A stretch of 49,305 nt of DNA from Deltaproteobacteria bacterium (GTDB lineage Bacteria > Desulfobacterota > Desulfomonilia > Desulfomonilales > Desulfomonilaceae): positions 1 through 49,305 of the forward strand of contig VGSG01000021.1 of assembly GCA_016875095.1 (NCBI GenBank), read 5' to 3'. Position numbers and translations under genes: made by a program. Within the stretch, counting starts at the first letter, position 1. Each line of letters begins with the position of its first letter. Positions 9,002-17,554 of the stretch are shown piece after piece. Under the pieces are notes generated by a model. It had not been told where the DNA came from, searched no databases, and was given only the letters and a program-made list of their open reading frames with translations.

Positions 9002-9631
9002 TTATCGGATGATAGAGAAGAGGCGCTTCCACCTGATCCCCGGGAATGACCCGGCGGAATAGTAGATCATGAACGCTTCCCCCTTGACGTCCTCCACCGA
9101 GACAAAACCCCAAAATCTACTGTCGTGGCTGTAGTCGCGGTTGTCTCCCATTACGAAGAGGGCCCCGTCAGGCACTTTGACCTGGGCCAAATTGTCGCGC
9201 GGATTCATATTGCCGGGAATCACAGCGTTGTCCAAATGACGCACTTTGGGATCGCGGACTAATTTACCATTCACTAAAACATTCTTGTCTCTGATCTCGA
9301 TCGTGTCGCCTCCGACCGCCACCACTCGCTTGATGAAATCCTTGGCGCGGTCTTCGGGGTATACAAAAACAATGACGTCACCTCGTTGGGGAGTCTTGAA
9401 TTCAGGCCATCTCATGTCGGTGAAAGGAACCCGGACACCATAGATAAATTTATTGACCAGGATGTGGTCACCGACCAAGAGCGTTGGCTCCATAGAACTG
9501 GACGGGATCTTGAATGCTTGCACCAGGAAGGCCCGAATGATGATGGCCAGGATCACCGCGACCACAAAGGCTTCCGAGTATTCCTGAAAGATGGTGCGGC
9601 GGGATTTTTCAACCTTTGTGTGTTCCGTCAT
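9002..9631 (-). CDS. lepB: Signal peptidase I
   Basis: Membrane-bound serine protease that removes signal peptides from exported proteins. A short cytosolic N-terminus leads into one transmembrane helix (about 20-40, FVVAVILAIIIRAFLVQAF). The catalytic segment IPSSSMEPTL follows, with Ser46 before Met as nucleophile. The general-base Lys is in FIKRVVAVGGD, and MGDNRDYSHDSR is the conserved box E. I favour the ATG at 9631 (209 aa). A frame continues to 9706 with residues that do not look like the family, although GGAGG lies about 17 bases before 9631, so the exact start is uncertain. Confidence 0.93.
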   Translation of the reverse strand: MTEHTKVEKSRRTIFQEYSEAFVVAVILAIIIRAFLVQAFKIPSSSMEPTLLVGDHILVNKFIYGVRVPFTDMRWPEFKTPQRGDVIVFVYPEDRAKDFIKRVVAVGGDTIEIRDKNVLVNGKLVRDPKVRHLDNAVIPGNMNPRDNLAQVKVPDGALFVMGDNRDYSHDSRFWGFVSVEDVKGEAFMIYYSAGSFPGIRWKRLFSIIR

Positions 9632-9904
9632 CGGCGTATTCGATTTATTACCTCCATCCTGCTTGGCGGTGACAGAAAATCTCATCGTGTTTAGCGTGTG
9701 CGCCAAACCTGGGAATATCCCAAGCCTAGCGCGGAGACCTCAGCTCACAGCCATAAAAGGAACTTATAGACTATCGGCGGCCCTGTGTAAAGCTCCTTCT
9801 CGGAAGAGGGGCAACCAGTGACTTGAGCGGGGCAATGGCGCCATGCCCGCTTGTCCGGCAGCGCTTTTCCGGCCACGCGCCGCGAGACAAGTCGGCGCGT
9901 GGAG

Positions 9905-9933
9905 TTGAGCATCACGCAATCCGACAGTATAAT
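9905..9933 (+). promoter_or_regulatory. Sigma-70-type promoter for the beta-CASP nuclease gene
   Basis: TTGAGC (9905-9910) and TATAAT (9928-9933) are separated by 17 bp, with the gene's ATG at 10024. The 392-bp divergent spacer (9632-10023) holds no other supported feature. Confidence 0.6.
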
Positions 9934-10023
9934 GCCTCACGTTCGCCGGAACGCACACCCAAGCGGAACGGCATTCGTCCAGCGCAGGGCTCCTCATGCG
10001 GGCTCTGTAGGAAGGAAAAACTG

Positions 10024-11643
10024 ATGATCAGAGTTACTTGTTTCGGAGGCGCGGGGTCGGTGACCGGCTCCAATTACCTGATTGAAACTTCGGACGGAAA
10101 AAGGCTCATAGTAGATTGCGGGCTCTTTCAGGGCGGCAAAGAGGAAGAAAGCCGCAATTGGGAGGATTGGGGCTATGAACCCAGCCGAATTAAGAACCTC
10201 ATCCTGACGCATGCTCACATAGACCACAGCGGACGTATTCCCAAATTTGTGAAAGACGGTTTCCGCGGAACAATCATCGCTTCACCTCCGACGATTGAAT
10301 TGAGCGAAATCATGCTCCTCGATTCCGCACATGTGCAGGAGATGGAAGCCGAGTGGCGCACAAAGAGAAATCGGCGGCAGGCTCGTCCGCGCATAGAGCC
10401 GCTATACACCACGGAGGATGCCCGGGAGAGCCTCAAGTATCTGTCAGCTACGGAACTCGACCGAGTCATTGATCTTGATTCCGGCATGAGAGCGCGCCTT
10501 CGGACATCAGGACACATCCTGGGGTCATCCATCGCGGAATTGTGGATCGAGGATGAAGGGAAGGTCGCGAAGATTGTCTTTTCCGGCGACCTGGGAAGGC
10601 AGGATCCGCTCATCGTGAAGGAGCCGTTCGAGGTTGCGGAAGCGGACTACTTGTTTATCGAATCCACCTACGGTGACCGCCTGCACCGTCCGTTGGAAGA
10701 AAGTAAAGCGGAACTGCTCGAAGCCATCCGGTATGCCGTTTCTCGTCACGAAAAGGCGCTGATTCCGGCATTCGCGGTTGAGAGAACACAAGAAATACTT
10801 TATCTCCTCGGGGAGTTTTCTCGCGAAGGAAAACTTCCCGATATTCCCGTGTGCCTGGACAGCCCTCTTGCGATCAAGGCCACGGAGATCTTTCGTAACA
10901 ATCGAAAGTATTATGATGAACCTGCCCGCGCGTTGGTCCGCCAAGGATTAGATCCATTCGATGTGCCCAATCTGAGGATGACTTCCACGGCGCAGGAATC
11001 CATGGAGATCAACCAACTTCACGGGTCGGCGATTATCATCGCAGGTAACGGCATGTGCACTGCGGGCCGTATCAAGCATCATCTGAAACATAACTTGTGG
11101 CGCGCCGGAGCGAGCATTGTTATCGTAGGATTCCAGGGTCGGGGAACGATTGGGCGACAGATCGTGGACCGCGCGAAGTCGGTTAGAATTCTGGGGGAAA
11201 AAATTGCGGTCAGGGCAAAGGTGTTCACGATAGGTGGGCTCTCCGCCCATGCCGATCAGAGAGACCTCCTTGCATGGGTGGCGCCTTTTGCGGAAAAGGC
11301 CAAGCCTCGGATCTTCGTGGTTCACGGAGAGCCGATCGCGAGCCGGGCATTGGCGGCTGAAATCAAGAAACGATATGGCCTCGAAGTATACGTGCCTCGC
11401 TCAAGAGAGACACTGAATCTCGGTCCGCGCAAAGGCGAGGTCGAGGTCCTGCCTTGCGCAACTCCCGTGGATCCACGACAGGCCATGCTTCGTGTCGCGG
11501 GGGATCTCCAGCGCGAGATTGCAGCGTTGAAGGAGCAGCTCGCAACAGGTGAGAAAGAGTTTTCCCAGCACGACATGGAAAAACTCCAGGACATTCAGGA
11601 AGAACTGCGTGTCATGGTAAACACGAGCCGCTTGACCATATAG
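10024..11643 (+). CDS. Metallo-beta-lactamase / beta-CASP RNA-processing exonuclease family protein
   Basis: A 539-residue member of the beta-CASP branch of metallo-beta-lactamase nucleases, which act on RNA. The zinc-binding HAHIDH motif has His63, His65, Asp67 and His68. Later motifs in order are SGHILGSS, FSGDLG, PAFAVERTQEILYLL, GGLSAHADQRDLL and VVHGEP, which match the beta-CASP layout. The last 50 residues are charged and probably coiled coil. The start at 10024 opens MIRVTCFGGAGSVTGSN, where the fold begins, after GGAAGGA. The frame is open for another 200 bp upstream, without family-like sequence. It is probably monocistronic. Confidence 0.9.
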   Translation: MIRVTCFGGAGSVTGSNYLIETSDGKRLIVDCGLFQGGKEEESRNWEDWGYEPSRIKNLILTHAHIDHSGRIPKFVKDGFRGTIIASPPTIELSEIMLLDSAHVQEMEAEWRTKRNRRQARPRIEPLYTTEDARESLKYLSATELDRVIDLDSGMRARLRTSGHILGSSIAELWIEDEGKVAKIVFSGDLGRQDPLIVKEPFEVAEADYLFIESTYGDRLHRPLEESKAELLEAIRYAVSRHEKALIPAFAVERTQEILYLLGEFSREGKLPDIPVCLDSPLAIKATEIFRNNRKYYDEPARALVRQGLDPFDVPNLRMTSTAQESMEINQLHGSAIIIAGNGMCTAGRIKHHLKHNLWRAGASIVIVGFQGRGTIGRQIVDRAKSVRILGEKIAVRAKVFTIGGLSAHADQRDLLAWVAPFAEKAKPRIFVVHGEPIASRALAAEIKKRYGLEVYVPRSRETLNLGPRKGEVEVLPCATPVDPRQAMLRVAGDLQREIAALKEQLATGEKEFSQHDMEKLQDIQEELRVMVNTSRLTI

Positions 11644-12008
11644 TGAACGACAGCGCCTCCCCGCGGGCCATCGGGATCGGGAACATTGGGATCATGATGC
11701 AGGTAAACGGACGCGCGCAGTTCAATAATCATTTGGAAGTTATCGTGCGCGGCCTCGTATCATTCCGGAGCAACAGCGAGGCGCAGTCAAGTGTGACCGC
11801 GTCTCCTGCTGAGGCGCTTGTCATAATGTAATAGAAGCCGACCGCTCCTGTTGCTCTTGGCCCAAAGCGATCCGCGAAAACTGACATTGACCGACCGGCC
11901 GAAGGTGAAGTATGTTGAACTCCCGGCCGTAGAAAGCCACATTCGTCGTGGATGAGGCTTGCCGTCGGCGCTGTAGGCATGAATTTCGATTAATATCGCG
12001 GAGGCATC
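11644..12008. other. Intergenic region before the cyclase gene
   Basis: About 365 bp without a supported gene. No obvious terminator with a T-run follows the nuclease gene. GGAGG just before 12009 is the ribosome binding site of the next gene. Confidence 0.45.
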
Positions 12009-12794
12009 ATGGGTCGTAGGCGTTTTGTGGATCTCAGTATCAGCATTGAGTCCGGGCTTCCCAGCGATCCGCCCATAATGATCCCGAACATAGAATACAT
12101 GGACCACTCCCGGGGAGCGGAGCAGATGAAGGATTTCTTCCCAGGGGTCCACAAAGAGGAGTTGCCGGGCGGGTTAGGTTGGGCCGTGGAGTTCTTGACC
12201 CTGACCACTCACAGCGGAACGCATCTGGATGCCCCGTACCATTATCACCCTACAATGGACCGAGGTAGGCCGGCCTTGACGATCGATCGGATTCCTCTGG
12301 AATGGTGTTTCAGCGAAGGTGTGCTCCTCGATTTTCGTCACAAAGCTGATGGAGATAGGATTACCGTCAAAGACCTCGAAGAAGCGCTGGATCGCATTGG
12401 ATACGAACTCAAACCCCTTGATATTGTGTTGATTCAGACCGGCGCGGACGCCGCGTGGGGGACGCCGGAATACCTGCTGAAAGGCGCGGGCATGGATAGG
12501 GAAAGCACGCTGTTCTTAACCGAAAAGGGCGTAAAGGTTACAGGGATCGATGCGTGGAGCTGGGACAGGCCCCTGCCGTATATTGCCCGCGAATTTGCGG
12601 AGACGCGCAATCCGAAAGTTATATGGGAAGCTCACTTTGCCGGCATCGAAATCGGGTACTGTCATATGGAGAAGATGGCAAATCTCTCTCAAATAGGGCG
12701 GCCCACAGGATTTACCGTTTGTTGCTTTCCGACCAACATCAAGAAAGCGAGCGCGGGATGGGTCCGACCTGTAGCAATTGTAGATGAGCCTTGA
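12009..12794 (+). CDS. Cyclase family protein (kynurenine formamidase-like metal hydrolase)
   Basis: A 261-residue protein of the cyclase/KynB family, metal-dependent amidohydrolases that open cyclic amides or formamides. The defining HSGTHLDAPYH motif is complete, with His68, His72, Asp74 and His78 expected to bind metal. Other family features are the VDLS start, DIVLIQTGAD and the GIDAWSWD segment. The start has GGAGG five bases upstream. The substrate cannot be told. Tryptophan catabolism is not indicated by the neighbours, and many relatives in anaerobes have unknown substrates. It converges on the minus-strand cupin gene. Confidence 0.85.
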   Translation: MGRRRFVDLSISIESGLPSDPPIMIPNIEYMDHSRGAEQMKDFFPGVHKEELPGGLGWAVEFLTLTTHSGTHLDAPYHYHPTMDRGRPALTIDRIPLEWCFSEGVLLDFRHKADGDRITVKDLEEALDRIGYELKPLDIVLIQTGADAAWGTPEYLLKGAGMDRESTLFLTEKGVKVTGIDAWSWDRPLPYIAREFAETRNPKVIWEAHFAGIEIGYCHMEKMANLSQIGRPTGFTVCCFPTNIKKASAGWVRPVAIVDEP

Positions 12795-12820
12795 TTAGGT
12801 CCACAAGCACGCAGGGCGCC

Positions 12821-13168
12821 TCATGCCAGGAACGGGTAAAACACATCGTACGCGACAAAATCCTCCTCTATGCTGTGAGGTTGATGTCTTACGCCCTTTG
12901 GAATCCTCACGAATGCGCCTTCGACCATGGGGACGTCGCCCACTCCGTCGATCCAGAGCTTAGCTTTTCCCTTGAGCACGTAAATGATATCGTCGCATTC
13001 GTGAGTATGCTTCTCAACATGGGTACCGCGCGGAAGACTCACCAGCAAGCACGTGAGATCCATTTTGTCGTCACGATTGGATAACAAGTAAGCGACCTTC
13101 GCGTTGGCAAGTTGAGGATGCGGCTCCCACTTTATGTCCTCTTTCTGTAGGATTTTAGGATCTTCCAC
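12821..13168 (-). CDS. Cupin domain protein
   Basis: A 115-residue single-domain cupin. The first motif is seen as G-THVEKHTHECDDIIYVLKGKAKLWI and the second as PKGVRHQPHSI, so the metal-binding His/Glu set is largely present (His in THVEKHTH, Glu replaced by Asp/Cys nearby, His in RHQPH). It may be an enzyme or a small-molecule sensor. It starts 34 bp after the selenocysteine peroxiredoxin on the same strand, with AGGAGG upstream, so the two are probably co-transcribed. Confidence 0.82.
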   Translation of the reverse strand: MEDPKILQKEDIKWEPHPQLANAKVAYLLSNRDDKMDLTCLLVSLPRGTHVEKHTHECDDIIYVLKGKAKLWIDGVGDVPMVEGAFVRIPKGVRHQPHSIEEDFVAYDVFYPFLA

Positions 13169-13202
13169 TTTCCGTTCCTCCTTTACGGAATTGCATTTCG
13201 CG

Positions 13203-13868
13203 TCATGGGGTCTCTCTTCTTGACGCTATGTCTTTGAGCGCGCGAATAATATCCTCGGGATCGAGTCGCTTGGTATAATCTGCGTCAATAAACGCCTTTC
13301 TTATCTTTCCATCCCTTTCTATAATGTAGGTCGCGGGGAGCGGCAGTTCAAAGGTGTCGTCCGCGTTTGATTTGGGCAGATCGATCCCAAACCCGGCGTA
13401 GATGGGCCTCAAGTCCAATGGAAGTTGAAAAACAATTCCGAACCGCCGTGCGACCCGGTTGCCCAAATCGCTGAGGACTTCGAAGCTCAGCTCGTTCTTT
13501 TCGGTCGTGGACAAGGAGTTGTCCGGAGCTTCGGGCGAGATCGCCACGAGCGATGCGCCAAGTTCCTTGATACGATTCAAGTTAAGCTGCAATGACCGCA
13601 GCTCAAGATTGCAGTACGGTCACCAGCCTCCTCGATAGAACGAAAGCGCCACAGGCCCTTCTTTTAACTTCTCCGCTAAGGAGATTGGTTTTCCCAGGGC
13701 GTTGGGTAGGACAAAGTCAGGGGCATAGTCCCCTTCCTTCAGGCATGACGCGGTAATGCCTGACTTCTCAAGATCCTCGGTCGCTCGGTCCATGACTGAG
13801 AGTTTTTCCGGTGGGATATGCTTGCGCGCGGCCTCTCGACGCGCAGCAAGGTCTTCAGTGAGAGACAT
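13203..13868 (-). CDS. Selenocysteine-containing peroxiredoxin-like (AhpC/TSA) protein
   Basis: Read through one in-frame TGA, this is a 221-residue thioredoxin-fold protein. Residues 1-82 end ...VALSFYRGGW, the TGA (13622-13620) is residue 83, and translation resumes PYCNLELRSLQ. Relatives have GGWCPYCN at this point, so the product reads GGW-U-PYC, a UxxC redox pair. The downstream part (DLGNRVARRFGIVFQLP, PATYIIERDGKIRKAF) is typical of the AhpC/TSA family. A 9-bp hairpin with GGUC in its loop begins 13 nt after the TGA. A nonsense mutation is the alternative, but conservation on both sides and the hairpin argue against it. AAAGGAG precedes the start. Confidence 0.88.
13582..13606 (-). promoter_or_regulatory. 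Bacterial SECIS hairpin of the peroxiredoxin-like gene
   Basis: On the minus strand, TTGAGCTGC pairs with GCAGCTTAA over 9 bp (one G-U) around the 7-nt loop GGTCATT. The stem starts 13 nt after the TGA. The GGU in the apical loop resembles the SelB-binding loop of E. coli fdhF. Confidence 0.8.
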
Positions 13869-13887
13869 GGGCGCTCCTTTCTTTGGT

Positions 13888-13908
13888 CCCCCCTTTACTA
13901 AAGGGGGG
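13888..13908. repeat. CCCCCCTTT/AAAGGGGGG hairpin
   Basis: A perfect 9-10 bp palindrome followed by a G-run, lying in the 102-bp gap between the enoyl-CoA hydratase gene and the peroxiredoxin gene. It is of the intergenic GC-hairpin type and has no T-run, so it is not a standard terminator. Confidence 0.55.
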
Positions 13909-13970
13909 CGGGGGGGATTTGAAGGGCCTCCCCGGCCACTTCTTCAAAAGCTCCTAAGTTTTGCAACCGA

Positions 13971-14654
13971 TCACGGCGCATTCGTGACGCCCGCTTCCAA
14001 TAAAGCCACGGCCTCAGCGTACATTCCTCTCTTAAGCGCTTGAAAGGTGTATCGATTCTTGCCGGCCAAGGGCGCAACACAGGCAATGGCCCGTGCCAGC
14101 ACGTCATCAGCAGGGACCGCTTCATCGACAATGCCCAGTTCTTTTGCTTGCACGCCTCCTATCCGCACGCCGGTGAGAATTACGTCACGAAACACGGTTG
14201 GTGTGAGCCGGCTCTTTATCAAGGCAGTCATGCCCGGGGCAAACGGAATATTAATGTCCACTTCAGGCAAACAGAAGAATCCCCGGTCGGCCCGCATGAC
14301 CCTGAAATCGTGCGCAAGAGCCAGCAAGGCGCCGGCTGCAAACGAGTGCCCGTTCATCGCGGCTGCGGTCGGGACCGGAAAGGCCATCACTCGTCCGAGG
14401 AACTTCAGCGCTGATTTGATGAATTCCGGGGCCTGAGCCATGCCGTCGCCCATCATCCAGTCCAAGTCCAACCCATTGGAATAATATTTGTCCTCGGCGC
14501 CGATTGTCACCAGCGCGGCCGGGCCTTCAGACTTTTCCACCGTATCCAGCGCGTCATTCATCGCGTCAATAAAGGTTCGGTTAAACCGATTTTCCCCGCT
14601 CCGCATTGTGAGAATGAAAACATCACCCTCCTTCTTGAGATCCACAATACTCAT
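13971..14654 (-). CDS. Enoyl-CoA hydratase/isomerase family protein
   Basis: A 227-residue crotonase-fold protein acting on CoA thioesters. The oxyanion-hole segments are visible as DKYYSNGLDLDWM (about 56-67) and AAAMNGHSFAAGALLALAHDFRV (97-119). FCLPEVDINIPFAPGM holds Glu131, the likely catalytic acid of enoyl-CoA isomerases. The short length and single glutamate fit a delta3-delta2-enoyl-CoA isomerase better than a hydratase. I start at ATG 14654 (MSIVDLKKEGDVFIL), because the open frame further upstream to 14903 does not resemble the family. It may precede the peroxiredoxin-cupin pair in one transcript. Confidence 0.88.
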   Translation of the reverse strand: MSIVDLKKEGDVFILTMRSGENRFNRTFIDAMNDALDTVEKSEGPAALVTIGAEDKYYSNGLDLDWMMGDGMAQAPEFIKSALKFLGRVMAFPVPTAAAMNGHSFAAGALLALAHDFRVMRADRGFFCLPEVDINIPFAPGMTALIKSRLTPTVFRDVILTGVRIGGVQAKELGIVDEAVPADDVLARAIACVAPLAGKNRYTFQALKRGMYAEAVALLEAGVTNAP

Positions 14655-15240
14655 GAACCATACGCCTCTCTGTACTTCATGCGGCAACTCCTGTTCAAAG
14701 GACCGATTGGGAATCAGGCCACAGCAACCACTTTCCGACTCTTGCGTGTGACCCCCCATCCCGAAGATCGCTCCGCCTGCGCGCAAAAAATTGCCGCGAG
14801 AATTTTCATAAGACCCTGCAGCGCCAAAACCGTTGCACAGATTGGCGAAAAGCACTATTTCCGCCGGTCCATGAAGGTACCGCACCGCGTGGCGCCCGGT
14901 CAATCAGAATCTTCAAATCGGTGTAACTGAATGGCGCCGGGGTTCAATGAGTCGAGCACGACGATGACGCCTTTGGCGCTCGACCTTTTGCTAACTCTGC
15001 GGTCATCCCGCCCACGCGCGTTTTCGAGTTGACCGTGCAGGCCGATCTGTTATGATGAAATTGTACGGTTCGACGCCGTACTTGAGAAGCTCGCGAAGGC
15101 AAAGCTGGGGAATCTCTTCCTGCGAGAGGCTTCTTCCACGCCCAGCCCTTCCTTTGGAAAACCACCCGAATCTTTGCGAGCGCGTTCGGAAGTCCCGGTT
15201 CTCAGTCGAAAAACGCAACACCAACCATGAGGGGGAAACC
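14655..15240. other. Intergenic region between the enoyl-CoA hydratase and the 56-aa ORF
   Basis: About 590 bp of divergent spacer. I see no conserved frame, RNA gene or clear promoter in it. Confidence 0.4.
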
Positions 15241-15411
15241 ATGACTGAAAAAGGGTCTTACGACAGGACAAAGTTCGTGGAAGACGCGCGCCAGTATGAA
15301 TTAAAACGGCTGGCCAAGGACCAGGAGTGGAACAAGGTTAACGAAGTCTGGATCCAACAGCACGGACCTATTCCTTTCCAGGAGCCCCAGTTGCTCTTTG
15401 ACGGAAAATAG
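15241..15411 (+). CDS. Small hypothetical protein (56 aa)
   Basis: ATG at 15241 follows GAGGGGGAAACC, a strong ribosome binding site, and gives a 56-residue charged protein: MTEKGSYDRTKFVEDARQYE..., a WNKVNEVWIQQHGPIPFQEP segment and the end LLFDGK. There is no Cys, signal peptide or known motif. The start signal and soluble, even composition support a real gene of unknown role. It stands alone on the plus strand. Confidence 0.55.
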   Translation: MTEKGSYDRTKFVEDARQYELKRLAKDQEWNKVNEVWIQQHGPIPFQEPQLLFDGK

Positions 15412-15628
15412 GATTCTGCGCTTCGTATCGCGGAGCTATGCAGGGAGCCTGTCCCGACTGGGGGGGAAACGCGCGCCTAAACATGCGCGGCCCGCGATGC
15501 CTTATTTCCGCGTTCCACCGATGCTCGTTTCGTCGCTGAGATCTGACCGTTGGCTCATCACCCCGACGCGGCTCGGCGAGGCCTTATGCCTGCGCTAATC
15601 GTACCGCCTCTTGAGCGTCGGATCACGG

Positions 15629-16063
15629 CTATTTCTTCAATTCGTCCCACCGGTAATCGATCAATTCCGTCAGGACACCGTTGAGCGCCTTCGGGTGGAT
15701 GAACGCGAACTCACAGTCGCGGAAGGGCCGCGCTTTCTCTCCTCGCGCGTCAGGGATGAAGGGATATCCCTTGGCCTCCAACTCAGTTATGGCTTCACGC
15801 GTGCTGTCCACGTTGAAGCTGATGAGCATCACACCCTCGCCGCGTTTCTCGATGAACTTTGCGACATCGCCCTCGGGCGCGGTGGATTCCATCAGCTCGA
15901 AGCCGACCCCGCCGATCAAGTACCGGGCTACTCGGATCTTTTCCGATTCGTCCACATATGTGTCGTCAGGGCCCTCTTTTCCCAGAAGAACTTCCCATTT
16001 CTCGCGAGCCTTGTCGAGGTTCCTCACCGCGATACAGATGTGGTCAACTTTATTCACCTTCAT
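15629..16063 (-). CDS. VOC family protein, probably methylmalonyl-CoA epimerase-like
   Basis: A 144-residue glyoxalase-fold protein with two beta-alpha-beta-beta-beta modules. It begins MKVNKVDHICIAVRNLDKA, where the first metal-binding His follows VD. GVGFELMES gives the first Glu, and the second half ends HPKALNGVLTELIDY with a further His and Glu. This set, and especially the HP-x-GVLxEL ending, is what methylmalonyl-CoA epimerases show. Propionate metabolism would fit a sulfate reducer or syntroph, but no mutase gene is adjacent. The ATG at 16063 was chosen over a longer frame to 16126, since it begins the first strand and has AGGGGA upstream. Confidence 0.82.
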   Translation of the reverse strand: MKVNKVDHICIAVRNLDKAREKWEVLLGKEGPDDTYVDESEKIRVARYLIGGVGFELMESTAPEGDVAKFIEKRGEGVMLISFNVDSTREAITELEAKGYPFIPDARGEKARPFRDCEFAFIHPKALNGVLTELIDYRWDELKK

Positions 16064-16311
16064 TTCACGTCCCCTACCATTCTTACATAACGTCCACCCG
16101 AAGGCGCCGGGCCGGTTTCCGAACAATCGCGTCTTGTCCTTCTCGTCTCGCTACCGGCCTCCAACAAGGAATGCCGCTTCCGATGAACATTGGCGGTGAT
16201 CCGGGTGACCGGGAACAGCCTCGTCGGGATTTCTACCAACTCTCAGGAGAAGGAAAGAAATAATCCACTTGCAGGAAAGTTCCCCCCATGCGCCTTCTCT
16301 TCCCTCTTCCC

Positions 16312-17184
16312 CTACCCTTCGACCAGATCCGCGCCGCCGTGCGCAAAGTAGTTGAAACGACCGGCCCTGACATACGTTGCAACATCTATTTCTTGCTGTT
16401 TTGCCATCGCAATAGCCACAGAACTCGCGCTGGAACGGGAAATGATAATGGGAAAGTTGCCGCGTGCCGCTTTGATAAGCACTTCCGAGGTGATTCTACC
16501 CGTGGACAGGAGCAATTTGTCGCTTGTTTCTATATGATTGAGAAAGCAGTGGCCCACAATCTTGTCCACAGCATTGTGGCGCCCGAGATCTTCCAGAATC
16601 ACAAGAGTTTGGTCCGCATCCGCCAGCGAGGCGGAGTGAACTCCGCGCGTCACGCTGTAAATGCCCGGGTGCCGGTCAAGTTCTTTCATCCTCTGTATGA
16701 TTGTCGAGCCGGAGACTTTGAGGCGCTTGCGGAATCTTTGGCCTCGAGTGATTGCGGCCTCCACTGAAAAAATGAGCCCGCCGGCGCAGCCCGACGTCAG
16801 CATGCCCTTACTTTCCATTCCCTCCAATCTATCTTCCGGCACATCGAGTTCGACACGCAGGAGGCGGGCGGCGTGATCGACCGCGCATTCGAGGATTTCT
16901 TCCGGACGCAACAGGACCCCTTCAGACACCAGAAAGCCGACAAAAAGCTCTTTGAGGTGTGTTGGGAGTGTGGCGATGGACAGGATTTCGCGGTCGTTCA
17001 CGAAGAGAGTGTAAGGGCATTCCCTGGCCAACGAGATGACCGCGGCCTCCAGTTTGTCTTTGGAATAGCGTTGCGCCGCAATCTCGACCGTAAGCTTTGG
17101 GATAGGTTCTTCGTCGCGGAAGGCCAACAATTTCCCCTTTTTCGTTTTCGGGCGATCAACGGCGCACGGGACTTCAAGCGCCAT
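16312..17184 (-). CDS. fdhD: Formate dehydrogenase accessory sulfurtransferase FdhD
   Basis: FdhD passes sulfur from a cysteine desulfurase to the molybdenum or tungsten bis-MGD cofactor of formate dehydrogenase. Features are ECPYTLFVNDREI, LPTHLKELFVGFLVSEGVL, the TSGCAGGL loop that places the catalytic Cys, and LEDLGRHNAVDKIVGHC followed by LLLSTGRITSEVLIKAARGNFPIIISRSSAS. The start at 17184 gives 290 aa, the usual size. An upstream extension to 17439 looks unlike the family. It lies on the same strand as the double-TetR gene but 370 bp downstream of it. It implies formate dehydrogenases elsewhere in the genome. Confidence 0.9.
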   Translation of the reverse strand: MALEVPCAVDRPKTKKGKLLAFRDEEPIPKLTVEIAAQRYSKDKLEAAVISLARECPYTLFVNDREILSIATLPTHLKELFVGFLVSEGVLLRPEEILECAVDHAARLLRVELDVPEDRLEGMESKGMLTSGCAGGLIFSVEAAITRGQRFRKRLKVSGSTIIQRMKELDRHPGIYSVTRGVHSASLADADQTLVILEDLGRHNAVDKIVGHCFLNHIETSDKLLLSTGRITSEVLIKAARGNFPIIISRSSASSVAIAMAKQQEIDVATYVRAGRFNYFAHGGADLVEG

Positions 17185-17554
17185 ATTGATGAAAAAGCCT
17201 CTCGTGTCCTCTTGTCGAGCATACCCGTCCGCACTGGCCCCGGTCAAGCTCAATCCTTCCGATTGCGCCTTACCCGAACGCCGCGCTGTAGTATGGCGGC
17301 GCGGGGAAACGCCGACACCACCTGAGCAGATGACCTCCAACCGTGATACCCGACCTTCGTTCATAGCGTTCCGGATCCAGGGTTTCGCGGGGAGCGCGGG
17401 GTCGTAAATAGGCCATCGCTTTCGCCGTGCGTCTAACAAGCCTACAGTGTTGAGCTTTAAGGATAGTTAGAGTAGGCTGAGATCGGTGAATCGAAGACCT
17501 GGAGTAACGCGGAACGCATGCGAAAAAACCTTGTGGGCTCCGCATTCGGCCGAA

